DNA from: Alkalinema sp. CAN_BIN05
GTDB taxonomy: Bacteria > Cyanobacteriota > Cyanobacteriia > Leptolyngbyales > Leptolyngbyaceae
Reading direction: 5' to 3'
Assembly (NCBI GenBank): GCA_026786325.1
Contig: JAJAYH010000407.1
Location: 1 to 9,861 of the forward strand
Length of the DNA stretch: 9,861 nt
A program made the translations under genes and the position numbers. The notes below the pieces were generated by a model that ran no database searches, had not been told where the DNA came from, and worked only from the letters and a program-made list of their open reading frames with translations. Shown here one piece after another: positions 1 through 6,193 of this stretch; within the stretch, counting starts at the first letter, position 1, and the number at the start of each line of letters is the position of its first letter.

Positions 1-564
1 CCCAATGTAATGGCCAATCCCGGCACCATAACCGGCAGCATTGGGGTGATTTTGCGCGGCAATAATCTGGAACGCTTACTCGATCGGGTTGGGGTCTCGT
101 TTCAGGTGATTAAATCTGGACCTTACAAAGATATTTTGTCCTTCGATCGTCAACTCAGTGAACCAGAGCAACAGATTTTGCAGGATTTGATTGATAGTAG
201 TTACGAGCAATTTGTGAGCGTGGTAGCTGAAGGCCGAAAGCTGGATGTGGATGCGGTGAAAAAATTTGCAGATGGACGAATTTTCACAGGAGAACAGGCG
301 GTCAAGTTGGGACTCGTAGATCGGCTTGGAACCGAAGAAGATGCCCGCTGTTGGGCCGCAGAACTCGCGGGGCTGGATCCTGAAAAAACCAAAGTCTTTA
401 CCTTTGAAGAACCCAAGCCGCTGTTAAGCAAGATTACAGGTTCGACGGCTGGATCTGCTTTTGTCCAGGCTCTCGGGCAAACCCCAGCAACGCAAGCAGG
501 CTTGAACTGGCTGGAATTTGAACTCGAAACCCAAGGCTTGCCGCTGTGGCTCTATCGCCCTTAA
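1..564 (+). CDS. sppA: Signal peptide peptidase SppA, C-terminal part (5' end outside window)
   Basis: This is the C-terminal part of a membrane-associated serine protease of the SppA (S49) family, which degrades cleaved signal peptides. The frame is open from base 1 and begins within the conserved stretch that continues as ANPGTITGSIGVI, so the ATG at 10 is internal and not a start. The catalytic serine lies upstream, outside the window. The conserved SGPYKDI motif carries the lysine (codon 127-129) that acts as general base in the Ser-Lys dyad of this family. The following segment, including GRIFTGEQAVKLGLVD, is the typical S49 element in which the enzyme's 'GR.(W/F)TG..A...GLVD' signature sits. 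About 187 residues are visible, and the end is a TAA at 562-564. No membrane segment is visible in this portion. The aroH gene starts 62 bp downstream on the same strand. Identification is confident; symbol by family. Confidence 0.93.
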   Translation, partial: PNVMANPGTITGSIGVILRGNNLERLLDRVGVSFQVIKSGPYKDILSFDRQLSEPEQQILQDLIDSSYEQFVSVVAEGRKLDVDAVKKFADGRIFTGEQAVKLGLVDRLGTEEDARCWAAELAGLDPEKTKVFTFEEPKPLLSKITGSTAGSAFVQALGQTPATQAGLNWLEFELETQGLPLWLYRP

Positions 565-613
565 ATTTCGGACTTCGACTATTATAAATTAGCAAATTCA
601 ATCCATTTTTTCT

Positions 614-617
614 GGAG
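614..617 (+). promoter_or_regulatory. Ribosome binding site for the GTG start of aroH
   Basis: GGAG lies 9 bases before GTG at 627. It supports the GTG start, which also places the first conserved residues (RAIRGATTV) at the expected distance from the N terminus. Confidence 0.5.
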
Positions 618-626
618 TACTTAAAC

Positions 627-1016
627 GTGCATTGGCGTGTTCGGGCGATTCGGGGTGCGACAACGGTCCCGGTGAATACCAAAGAAGCGATCGCACAGGC
701 GGTCACGGAGTTACTAGATGAACTAGAAACTCACAATCAACTGGATTTGGACGAGGTGATTAGCGTTACATTTTCTGTAACCCAAGACCTTGATGCAATC
801 TTTCCCGCCGCGATCGCTCGGTCCCGTGTCGGATGGGACCAAGTGCCTCTTATGGACTTCCAACATATGAAGGTCATGGGAAGCCTAGAACGCTGTATCC
901 GCCTACTTCTCCACTTCAACACCCCGGAATCCACCCGAAAAATTCACCATCCATACTTGCGTCACGCCATGAACCTGCGGCCTGACTTAGTAATGACAAG
1001 CCCGATCTCGTCTTGA
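627..1016 (+). CDS. aroH: Chorismate mutase, monofunctional AroH type
   Basis: Converts chorismate to prephenate, the committed step towards phenylalanine and tyrosine; a soluble trimer in its family. At 129 aa it has the length of Bacillus subtilis AroH (about 127 aa), and aligns with it end to end: RAIRGATTV near the N terminus, DLDAIFPA, the GSLERCIR segment, and HHPYLRHA...LRPDL at the C terminus. Active-site equivalents seen are Arg9 (B. subtilis Arg7), Arg65 (Arg63), Arg92 (Arg90) and Tyr110 (Tyr108). The position equivalent to the substrate-contacting Glu78 is His80 here (motif FQHM), and Cys75 is replaced by Asp77. The start is GTG with GGAG 9 bases upstream; there is no better ATG. 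It sits 62 bp after sppA, an arrangement I recall as common in cyanobacteria, so cotranscription is possible. Residue correspondences come from alignment by eye. Confidence 0.93.
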   Translation: MHWRVRAIRGATTVPVNTKEAIAQAVTELLDELETHNQLDLDEVISVTFSVTQDLDAIFPAAIARSRVGWDQVPLMDFQHMKVMGSLERCIRLLLHFNTPESTRKIHHPYLRHAMNLRPDLVMTSPISS

Positions 1017-1039
1017 GGGTGTCAATTTTATGGAATAAT
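1013..1039 (+). promoter_or_regulatory. Weak candidate promoter for acpP
   Basis: TTGAGG (1013-1018) and AATAAT (1034-1039) resemble -35 and -10 boxes, but the spacing is 15 bp, shorter than optimal. The stretch overlaps the last codons of aroH and lies 58 bp before the acpP ATG. It is offered only as a candidate, because acpP is normally strongly expressed and the 81-bp gap leaves room for a promoter. Confidence 0.25.
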
Positions 1040-1097
1040 GTTTTCCCGGTAGGCGAGTATTTTAAAGTCTTGCAGATAGCTAATTTTTGAGGATGTT

Positions 1098-1340
1098 ATG
1101 ACTGACGAACAAATTTTTGACAAAGTAAAAAGTATCGTCGTGGATCAACTGAGTGTAGAAGCGGACAAAGTTGTTCCTACTGCTAACTTTCAGAATGATC
1201 TCGGGGCTGATTCCCTGGACACGGTTGAATTAGTAATGGCCCTCGAAGAGGAGTTTGATGTCGAGATTCCTGATGAAGCGGCTGAAAGCATCACAACCAT
1301 TCAATCGGCTGTTGATTTCATCAAATCGAAGTCTGCGTAA
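1098..1340 (+). CDS. acpP: Acyl carrier protein
   Basis: Small acidic carrier protein of type II fatty acid synthesis; the growing acyl chain is attached to a phosphopantetheine arm. The 80-residue product has the typical length and the invariant GADSLDTVELVM motif, in which Ser39 is the phosphopantetheine attachment site. The flanking helices are acidic (ALEEEFDVEIPDE). The start ATG is preceded by GAGG at 1089-1092 with 5 bases between, a good Shine-Dalgarno match. fabF follows after 43-52 bp on the same strand, depending on its start. The acpP-fabF pairing is a widely conserved arrangement and implies a common transcript. Nothing unusual is seen in the protein. Confidence 0.98.
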   Translation: MTDEQIFDKVKSIVVDQLSVEADKVVPTANFQNDLGADSLDTVELVMALEEEFDVEIPDEAAESITTIQSAVDFIKSKSA

Positions 1341-1392
1341 ATCTGACTGCATTCTTTCCTAAAATTCTTCTAGTTTTTCTGCATTGGTAATC

Positions 1393-2661
1393 ATGACAAA
1401 CCCTGGACATAACCCTGGACATAACCGTGTTGTAATTACGGGTCTTGGCTCGATCACACCGATCGGAAACACCCTAGAAGAGTATTGGGAAGGGCTGATG
1501 TCCGGACGAAACGGCATCGGCAAAATCACATTATTTGATGCCTCGGCCCACGACTGTCACATTGCGGCGGAAGTGAAAGGCTTTAGTGCTGCTGAATATA
1601 TGCCGCCCAAGGAAGCCAAGCGGATGGACCGTTTTGTCCAGTTTGCAGTGGCGGCTAGTAAGCAAGCTGTGGCGGATGCGAAGCTAGAAATTAATGAATT
1701 GAATGCAGAACATGTTGGTGTGTTAATCGGTACCGGAATTGGCGGGCTGAAGGTCTTAGAGGATCAACATGAGGTCTATCGCACCAAGGGACCCGATCGG
1801 TGTAGTCCGTTTATGATTCCGATGATGATTGCGAACATGGCGGCAGGCGTAACGGCGATTCAATTGGGTGCAAAAGGACCAAACTCTTGCGTTGTGACGG
1901 CTTGTGCGGCGGGATCGAATGCGATCGGTGATGCCTTCCGGTTGGTGCGGGGCGGCTATGCTCAGGCCATGGTTTGTGGGGGAACAGAAGCAGCGGTAAC
2001 GCCATTGTCTGTCGCTGGATTTGTTGCTTGTCGAGCGGCGGCGGTCAACCGCAACGATGACCCATCCCACGCGAGTCGTCCCTTCGATAAAGATCGCAGT
2101 GGATTCGTCTTGGGCGAGGGCGCTGGGATATTAGTTCTAGAGGAAATGGAACATGCCTTAGCGCGGGGTGCCAGAATTTACGCTGAAATTGTGGGCTACG
2201 GCGCGACTTGTGACGCGTATCACATGACGGGCCAGACTCCTGGTGGGGCTGATGCGGCGCGGGCCATGACCTTGGCGATGAAGGACGGCGGCATTGCACC
2301 GGAAGAGGTGAGTTATATCAATGCCCACGGCACCAGCACGCCCATCAATGACCCGAATGAAACCAGTGCCATTAAGATAGCCCTCGGCGCTCATGCTTAC
2401 AAGGTCTCGGTGAGTTCGACTAAATCCATGACGGGTCATTTGCTCGGCGGCGCGGGTGGGATTGAGGGTGTGGCTTCGGTGATGGCGATTTATCACGATC
2501 GGGTTCCGCCGACGATTAATTTGGATAATCCAGACGTAGGCTGCGATTTGGATTACATTCCCCACAAGAGCCGTGAGCAATTGGTGAATGTGGTGTTGTC
2601 AAACTCGTTTGGGTTTGGTGGTCACAATGTAACGCTTGCCTTTAGGAAGTTTGTGCCCTAG
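1393..2661 (+). CDS. fabF: 3-oxoacyl-[acyl-carrier-protein] synthase II (FabF)
   Basis: Elongating beta-ketoacyl-ACP synthase, condensing malonyl-ACP with acyl-ACP. From ATG 1393 it is 422 aa, normal for FabF. The thiolase-fold catalytic set is complete: nucleophile Cys171 in VVTACAAGSN, His312 in NAHGTSTPIND, Lys344 in SSTKSMTGH, and His349 in TGHLLGGAGG. The glycine-rich C-terminal NSFGFGGHN motif is present. A TTG codon at 1384 would add three residues, but ATG 1393 is the simpler start; neither has a clear Shine-Dalgarno sequence, only a pyrimidine-rich leader. The N terminus has a short insert, NPGHNPGHN, made by a 12-bp tandem duplication, before the conserved RVVITGLG. Directly after acpP and probably cotranscribed with it. 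In other cyanobacteria I recall tktA following this pair; here an aldehyde dehydrogenase follows instead. Confidence 0.97.
   Translation: MTNPGHNPGHNRVVITGLGSITPIGNTLEEYWEGLMSGRNGIGKITLFDASAHDCHIAAEVKGFSAAEYMPPKEAKRMDRFVQFAVAASKQAVADAKLEINELNAEHVGVLIGTGIGGLKVLEDQHEVYRTKGPDRCSPFMIPMMIANMAAGVTAIQLGAKGPNSCVVTACAAGSNAIGDAFRLVRGGYAQAMVCGGTEAAVTPLSVAGFVACRAAAVNRNDDPSHASRPFDKDRSGFVLGEGAGILVLEEMEHALARGARIYAEIVGYGATCDAYHMTGQTPGGADAARAMTLAMKDGGIAPEEVSYINAHGTSTPINDPNETSAIKIALGAHAYKVSVSSTKSMTGHLLGGAGGIEGVASVMAIYHDRVPPTINLDNPDVGCDLDYIPHKSREQLVNVVLSNSFGFGGHNVTLAFRKFVP
1399..1422 (+). repeat. 12-bp tandem duplication at the start of fabF
   Basis: AACCCTGGACAT occurs twice in direct tandem (1399-1410 and 1411-1422), followed by a further AAC. 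It encodes NPGH-NPGH-N ahead of the conserved FabF core. Being in frame, it lengthens the N terminus by four residues without breaking the gene. Confidence 0.9.
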
Positions 2662-2684
2662 ATGTGATCGGGAATGATCTCATC
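2661..2684 (+). other. Small stem-loop after fabF
   Basis: GATGTGATC (2661-2669) and GATCTCATC (2676-2684) can pair with one internal mismatch around a 6-base loop. No T-run follows, so it is not a standard intrinsic terminator; it could slow transcription or protect the 3' end of the acpP-fabF message. Only 23 bp separate it from the next ATG. Confidence 0.35.
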
Positions 2685-2707
2685 GTGAATATTGATAATT
2701 TAAATCG

Positions 2708-4096
2708 ATGAGTATTGTGATGAACACTGTTATTTCAGAATTACTTCAAGCTCAACGTAAGTTCTTCGCCACTGGGAAAACCCGCGATCGGGATTTCCGA
2801 ATTCAACAATTAAAGTCTCTTGAACGTGCGATCCTTGCTAATCAGGACAAAATTGCTGCGGCGGTTCAATCTGATCTCGGACGGGCGGCATTTGAAGCTT
2901 ATTTTGAAATTGCAACATTGTCAGAAGTTAAACTGGCACTCAAACAATTAAAAAAATGGATGAAGCCTCGCAGGGTTTCGACCTCCGTTGATGTATTTCC
3001 CGCTTCTGCTTGGGTGCAGTCGGAACCCTTGGGTGTTGCGTTAATCATTGGACCATGGAATTATCCGTTTCAATTGATGATGTCGCCGTTGGTGGGAGCG
3101 ATCGCAGCGGGTAATTGTGCAATTCTCAAACCGTCGGAATATGCGCCTGAAATGTCGAAGGTGGTGACGGAATTAGTCCGATCGACCTTTGATAGTGATT
3201 ACATTGCTGTGGTGGAAGGCGATGCACAAACGAGTCAAGAACTTCTGGCTCAGAAATTTGACCATATCTTTTTTACAGGTGGCACCGAAATTGGCCGAAT
3301 TGTCATGCAGGCAGCCGCCAAGCATCTAACTCCTGTGACTTTGGAATTAGGAGGGAAGAGTCCCTGTTTTGTGGATACTTCTGTGCGTCTGGACTATGCC
3401 GCAAAACGGATTGCTTGGGGCAAGTTCATCAATGCGGGACAGACTTGTATTGCGCCAGATTATATTTTGGTGGATGCGGCGGTTAAAGATGAATTTGTTG
3501 TGCAATTGAAGAAAGCGATCGGAGAACTGTATGGCGAAAATCCAGCCGTTAGCCCTGATTATGCTCGTATTGTAAATCAACGCCAACTCGATCGATTGAA
3601 AGCTTTGCTCAGCAGTGGAAATATAGTGATTGGTGGTGAGGTAAATGATGCCGATCGGTATTTAGCACCGACAGTATTGGACAATGTTAAATGGAATGAT
3701 GGCGTGATGGAATCGGAGATCTTTGGACCGATTTTGCCAATTTTAACCTATGAAAATCTAGATGATGCGATCGCATTGGTGAATCAACGACCTAAACCCT
3801 TAGCACTCTATATCTTTTCTAAATCCAACATTGTTCAAACAAATATTGTGAATTCTATTTCATCAGGTGGTGTTTGTATTAACGATACGGTATTGCAAGT
3901 GAGCGTCGGGAATTTGCCCTTTGGTGGAGTCGGCGATAGTGGTACTGGAAGCTATCACGGGAAAGCTAGTTTTGATACGTTTTCTCACGATCGTAGTTTC
4001 CTAAAGCGATCGATGCTGTTTGATTTAGATTGGCGTTATGCACCTTATACAGACGATCGGCTTAAGTTTTTGAAGAAAATTGTGACTGGGAAATAG
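2708..4096 (+). CDS. Aldehyde dehydrogenase, class 3 type (probable fatty or apocarotenoid aldehyde)
   Basis: NAD(P)+-dependent oxidation of an aldehyde to its acid. The 462-aa length and short N terminus are those of class 3/fatty aldehyde dehydrogenases rather than the roughly 500-aa class 1/2 enzymes. Catalytic features are intact: oxyanion Asn118 in GPWNYPFQL, general base Glu213 in LELGGKSP, nucleophile Cys247 in NAGQTCIAP, the cofactor-loop FFTGG at 188-192, and the ESEIFGPILP motif near 335-344. It resembles the Synechocystis slr0091 group, reported for long-chain and apocarotenal aldehydes; the substrate here is inferred. Two starts are possible, ATG 2708 and ATG 2720, and neither has a clear Shine-Dalgarno. 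No C-terminal membrane anchor is seen. It begins 46 bp after fabF, so it could be read through from the fatty acid genes, which suits a role in returning fatty aldehydes to fatty acids. Confidence 0.92.
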   Translation: MSIVMNTVISELLQAQRKFFATGKTRDRDFRIQQLKSLERAILANQDKIAAAVQSDLGRAAFEAYFEIATLSEVKLALKQLKKWMKPRRVSTSVDVFPASAWVQSEPLGVALIIGPWNYPFQLMMSPLVGAIAAGNCAILKPSEYAPEMSKVVTELVRSTFDSDYIAVVEGDAQTSQELLAQKFDHIFFTGGTEIGRIVMQAAAKHLTPVTLELGGKSPCFVDTSVRLDYAAKRIAWGKFINAGQTCIAPDYILVDAAVKDEFVVQLKKAIGELYGENPAVSPDYARIVNQRQLDRLKALLSSGNIVIGGEVNDADRYLAPTVLDNVKWNDGVMESEIFGPILPILTYENLDDAIALVNQRPKPLALYIFSKSNIVQTNIVNSISSGGVCINDTVLQVSVGNLPFGGVGDSGTGSYHGKASFDTFSHDRSFLKRSMLFDLDWRYAPYTDDRLKFLKKIVTGK

Positions 4097-4120
4097 CTTT
4101 AGATAGCACTAAATTATTAC

Positions 4121-4158
4121 TGCCTTATAGTCGTGAATACTCTCACAACTATAAGGCA
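4121..4158 (+). repeat. Perfect 11-bp inverted repeat downstream of the aldehyde dehydrogenase
   Basis: TGCCTTATAGT (4121-4131) and ACTATAAGGCA (4148-4158) are exact reverse complements. Inside, after one C/A mismatch, GTG (4133-4135) can pair with CAC (4144-4146), leaving an 8-base loop. It lies 25 bp after the stop codon of the aldehyde dehydrogenase and is the most likely end-of-transcript structure for that unit, but no T-run follows on either strand, so the terminator call is uncertain. It may also be a binding site or a dispersed palindromic repeat. Confidence 0.8.
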
Positions 4159-4244
4159 TGTCTACTCTGTATTTCGATTCAAAATAAATTGCAGAATCGC
4201 TCCCTTTAGATAGACGCACATTTCTGAGAAATTGCTTATGTTAC

Positions 4245-4294
4245 TTACTATTGAAGAGCTGAAAATCAGCTAACGGCTAGCTCTTTAATAGTAA
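4245..4294 (+). repeat. 16-bp inverted repeat / large hairpin in the leader of the hemerythrin-domain gene
   Basis: TTACTATTGAAGAGCT (4245-4260) pairs with AGCTCTTTAATAGTAA (4279-4294) along 16 positions, with a single G-U pair and no other mismatch. The 18-base loop itself contains alternatives: GCTGA-AAA-TCAGC and AGCTA-ACGGC-TAGCT hairpins overlap the main stem, so at least two mutually exclusive folds exist. The hairpin ends 34 bases before the ATG at 4329. No T-run follows. It could be a regulatory leader structure, an operator, or a small palindromic mobile repeat; the sequence does not decide. Confidence 0.8.
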
Positions 4295-4328
4295 AAGACT
4301 CTGATTAGTTGCATCGAAGGAGAATAGT

Positions 4329-5194
4329 ATGACTTCTACAATCACAGATCCTAAGCTTACCGCTATTGCTGAAAAGTTGGCAGATATTAGAGTATTCCAA
4401 AACCTACTCATTGCTAACGAGCAGCAGTTAATAGCCGAATGTAATGATTCTGAGATTTGCGATCGGTTTCAGAACATGCTAGCAGACGATCGTAAGAATC
4501 TCGGAGTTGTTGAAACTGTGATTACGGCTTATGGGATTCAAGCTAAGCCCAAGGAAACCGTTCAAGAAATGGCGCGACAGTCTCAAGATATGATGAAAGG
4601 CTCTGAATTGACCCTGTATGAGAAAGTGGGCAGCCACGAGTTGCTCAAGCATGCCCAAGTCATGTCAGGACTGATCGTTCAGAAGGCGGCTCAAGTGGCT
4701 GGCTCAGATATTTCGCAAGCCATTACCCCGCTCAACACCGTCAACTTTGAAAATCGAGCACACCAGGAGCAGTTGCAATACATGCTTGATGACCAAAAAG
4801 CAAATGGTCTCTTTTTAGAGGTTGATAAAAGCAACGACTTACAAAAAATTGAATGGAGTATTTTGCACAGCTTTACCAAGACTTAAGTGCACTCTGAGGC
4901 GGAAGAACAACTGGTTTATCCTAGATTGCGCCCATTTTATAGCAATACTCAAGAGTTTTATGACGAGCAGGCAGAAATGGAAACTGGCCTAGCAGAAATC
5001 AAAACACTTAATCCTATCTCTGATGAATTTAAGTCAAAGATGAACTATCTCAAAGGTACATTTGCTGACAATTTGTATATCAAGAAGAAACTGATCTGTT
5101 TGCTGCTATTCGGAATAACTGTAGTGTCGAACAGCACGAGCAATTAGCGACTGATTTTAAGTAAGCTAAAAAACTACAAACAAAAATGATGTAG
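4329..5194 (+). pseudogene. Hemerythrin (HHE) domain protein with helical N-terminal domain, broken
   Basis: Reads as a two-part protein of about 288 codons interrupted three times. ATG 4329 has AAGGAG shortly before it. Residues 1-150 form an all-helical domain of ferritin-like character (LADDRKNLG near 51-59, HELLKHAQVMSG near 103-114). From about residue 151 the sequence resembles an HHE domain (LFLEVDKSNDLQK), but TAA at 4884-4886 ends the frame. The same frame continues with VHSEAEEQLVYP, containing the HxxxE iron-ligand motif, and YDEQAEM. Near 5078-5081 one base appears to be missing; the next frame continues QEETDLFAAIRNN...EQHEQLATDFK, meets TAA at 5162-5164, then reads AKKLQTKMM to TAG 5192. 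The first HHE histidine also seems lost (DDQK where DHxK is usual). An intact member would bind a diiron centre and sense or detoxify oxygen species. The 185-aa N-terminal part could still be made. Family assignment is from memory of HHE motifs. Confidence 0.8.
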
Positions 5195-5245
5195 TTGATT
5201 TATCGAATACCCTAGCTGATTTGACGGATGGGCAAAACTCAATGA

Positions 5246-5365
5246 CCAGATACTCTGCACAGGGAAGCCAATCGACAGGTCAATTCAGTCAATCAGCTAG
5301 CCGAATAGGAATTAGAAGCTAAAGCTCCTCAGGAGTGCCAGTTTTTATCATCTTCTAACTGTTAA
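5246..5365 (+). pseudogene. Degraded coding remnant of unknown identity
   Basis: Between the broken hemerythrin-domain gene and the next gene, one frame reads protein-like sequence across a single TAG (5306-5308): EANRQVNSVNQLAE, stop, then ELEAKAPQECQFLSSSNC ending at TAA 5363-5365. A neighbouring frame upstream (5191 onward) reads DLSNTLADLTDGQNS, which could be the preceding part before a frameshift. I recognise no family. It may be the tail of a separate small gene or an extension of the broken gene. The evidence is only the composition and continuity of the reading, so confidence is low. Confidence 0.3.
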
Positions 5366-5371
5366 AAGGAG
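5364..5371 (+). promoter_or_regulatory. Ribosome binding site for the 101-aa unknown gene
   Basis: AAAAGGAG lies 13 bases before ATG 5385 and 28 before the in-frame ATG 5400, so it favours the upstream start, although the spacing is longer than usual. It overlaps the stop codon of the preceding degraded remnant. Confidence 0.55.
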
Positions 5372-5384
5372 TTTAATATTTAAA

Positions 5385-5690
5385 ATGTTACTAACTAAAA
5401 TGAGTCTTGATGACTTGATGCTGCTTGAACAGTTCCGAATTGAGCGCCTGCGTAGCTTTTTTAGTCAAAGTCTGATGCAATGCCCTATCTATCTCGACCA
5501 GCACAATCGGTTGACCGTTCATTGCCCAGAGCCATGCCTGATCGATATGCTGATCGATGATTTAGAAGAACTGTGCGATTATGCGTGGCTAATTCTAGGG
5601 GTTGAATCAATCGTACTTTCATTTGCCCAAGAAGAAGTATATCGCGTTGATTATCATAGAGTTCCTAAAGCTATTCGTAACGTTGTTTAG
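5385..5690 (+). CDS. Small protein of unknown function (101 aa)
   Basis: I do not recognise a named family. The product is a soluble-looking 101-aa protein with no signal peptide or membrane segment. The N-terminal third is helical and amphipathic (SLDDLMLLEQFRIERLRSFF), the middle has a strand-like stretch with two cysteines (RLTVHCPEPCLID), then an acidic helix (LIDDLEELCDYAWLILG), and a final strand region (ESIVLSFAQEEVYRV). The cysteines are not arranged as a clear metal site. The pattern resembles small conserved cyanobacterial hypothetical proteins. A strong Shine-Dalgarno sequence (AAAAGGAG) and an uninterrupted frame argue that it is a real gene, in contrast to the decayed sequence before it. 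A possible terminator hairpin begins within its last codons. Its setting between a hemerythrin-type gene and rubredoxin hints at a stress role, which is inference only. Confidence 0.75.
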   Translation: MLLTKMSLDDLMLLEQFRIERLRSFFSQSLMQCPIYLDQHNRLTVHCPEPCLIDMLIDDLEELCDYAWLILGVESIVLSFAQEEVYRVDYHRVPKAIRNVV

Positions 5691-5707
5691 CAACGACGAC
5701 TCCTTTT
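5675..5707 (+). terminator. Possible intrinsic terminator overlapping the stop of the 101-aa gene
   Basis: TCGT (5675-5678) plus CGTTG (5681-5685) pair with CAACGACGA (5691-5699), with a two-base AA bulge and a TTTAG loop that contains the stop codon. CTCC and a short T-run (5704-5707) follow. The T-run is short, so the call is tentative. Confidence 0.35.
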
Positions 5708-5946
5708 ACGTGGTAACGCAGGTTCGATCGATTGTAGCCATATTCATTTCGATCCGCTTTGGTCCATCGAATTACTATATTTTGGTAGACGCTGACCTTT
5801 GATAAGTTGCGTATAGTGGAGCCAGTGAAGCAGCTAAATTGAATTAACTTAATTGGATAATTCATCGCGCTTCAAAAGTAAAACAGTCCAGAAAGAAGAT
5901 CGCTACATCGATACTTCTAGTCTAGTAGAAATTTTAAATTATGCCT

Positions 5947-5952
5947 AGGAGG
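5947..5952 (+). promoter_or_regulatory. Strong Shine-Dalgarno sequence of the rubredoxin gene
   Basis: AGGAGG, five bases before ATG 5958, is the best Shine-Dalgarno match in the window. The 267 bp before the gene hold no other gene I can support; they are AT-rich with a short imperfect palindrome TTCTA-GTCTAG-TAGAA at 5915-5930 and presumably contain the promoter. Confidence 0.75.
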
Positions 5953-5957
5953 CAACA

Positions 5958-6155
5958 ATGGAAAAGTATGTTTGTAAGGTTTGCGGATATGTCTATGATC
6001 CAGCAGAAGGCGATACGAATGCGCATATTGAACCAGGTCTTCCATTTGCAACACTACCTGAAGACTGGCATTGCCCTCAGTGCAATGCTCCTCGATCTGA
6101 ATTTGAACTAGAGAATGGTCCTATGCCAGGTATGGTTGCACCGATCGGGCAGTAG
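5958..6155 (+). CDS. Rubredoxin, short soluble type
   Basis: One-iron electron carrier with four cysteine ligands: CKVC at residues 6-9 and CPQC at 39-42, with the usual aromatic core (Tyr4, Tyr11, Tyr13, Phe30, Trp37, Phe49) and DPAEGD loop. At 65 aa it is a bare rubredoxin domain plus a short C-terminal tail (NGPMPGMVAPIGQ). It lacks the C-terminal membrane anchor of the photosystem-associated RubA of cyanobacteria, so it is more likely a soluble partner for an oxidoreductase. The second loop is CNAP rather than the common CG(V/A), a mild deviation. It has a strong Shine-Dalgarno sequence and its own intergenic regions on both sides, so it is probably a single-gene transcript. Rubredoxins often reduce diiron enzymes that remove oxygen or peroxide; the nearby diiron-type pseudogene is suggestive, but partnership is not shown. 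Confidence 0.95.
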   Translation: MEKYVCKVCGYVYDPAEGDTNAHIEPGLPFATLPEDWHCPQCNAPRSEFELENGPMPGMVAPIGQ

Positions 6156-6193
6156 ATCCACTAGCGCTCACGCCTTGTGGTGATCCATTTCAT

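Noticed and set aside
10..564. ATG at 10 as the start of a short complete protease gene
   Set aside because: The frame is open to the window edge, and the ATG falls inside the conserved SppA core, after the expected catalytic serine.
1756..2580. Several open frames on the - strand across fabF, the longest about 140 codons
   Set aside because: They lie fully inside fabF, are arginine/histidine-rich in the way of antisense shadows of a coding strand, and show no recognisable domain.
4887..5147. A separate gene starting at GTG 4887
   Set aside because: It has no ribosome binding site, begins directly at the stop codon of the frame before it, and reads the middle of an HHE domain before going out of frame; it is part of the broken gene.
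5602..5802. A 66-codon + strand frame overlapping the end of the 101-aa gene
   Set aside because: Its first half is out of frame with a well-supported gene, it has no ribosome binding site, and its second half crosses AT-rich spacer without a recognisable motif.
4329..6155. Hemerythrin-type gene, 101-aa gene and rubredoxin as a new redox operon
   Set aside because: The first gene is broken, a probable terminator follows the 101-aa gene, and 267 bp separate it from rubredoxin, so a single functional unit is not supported.
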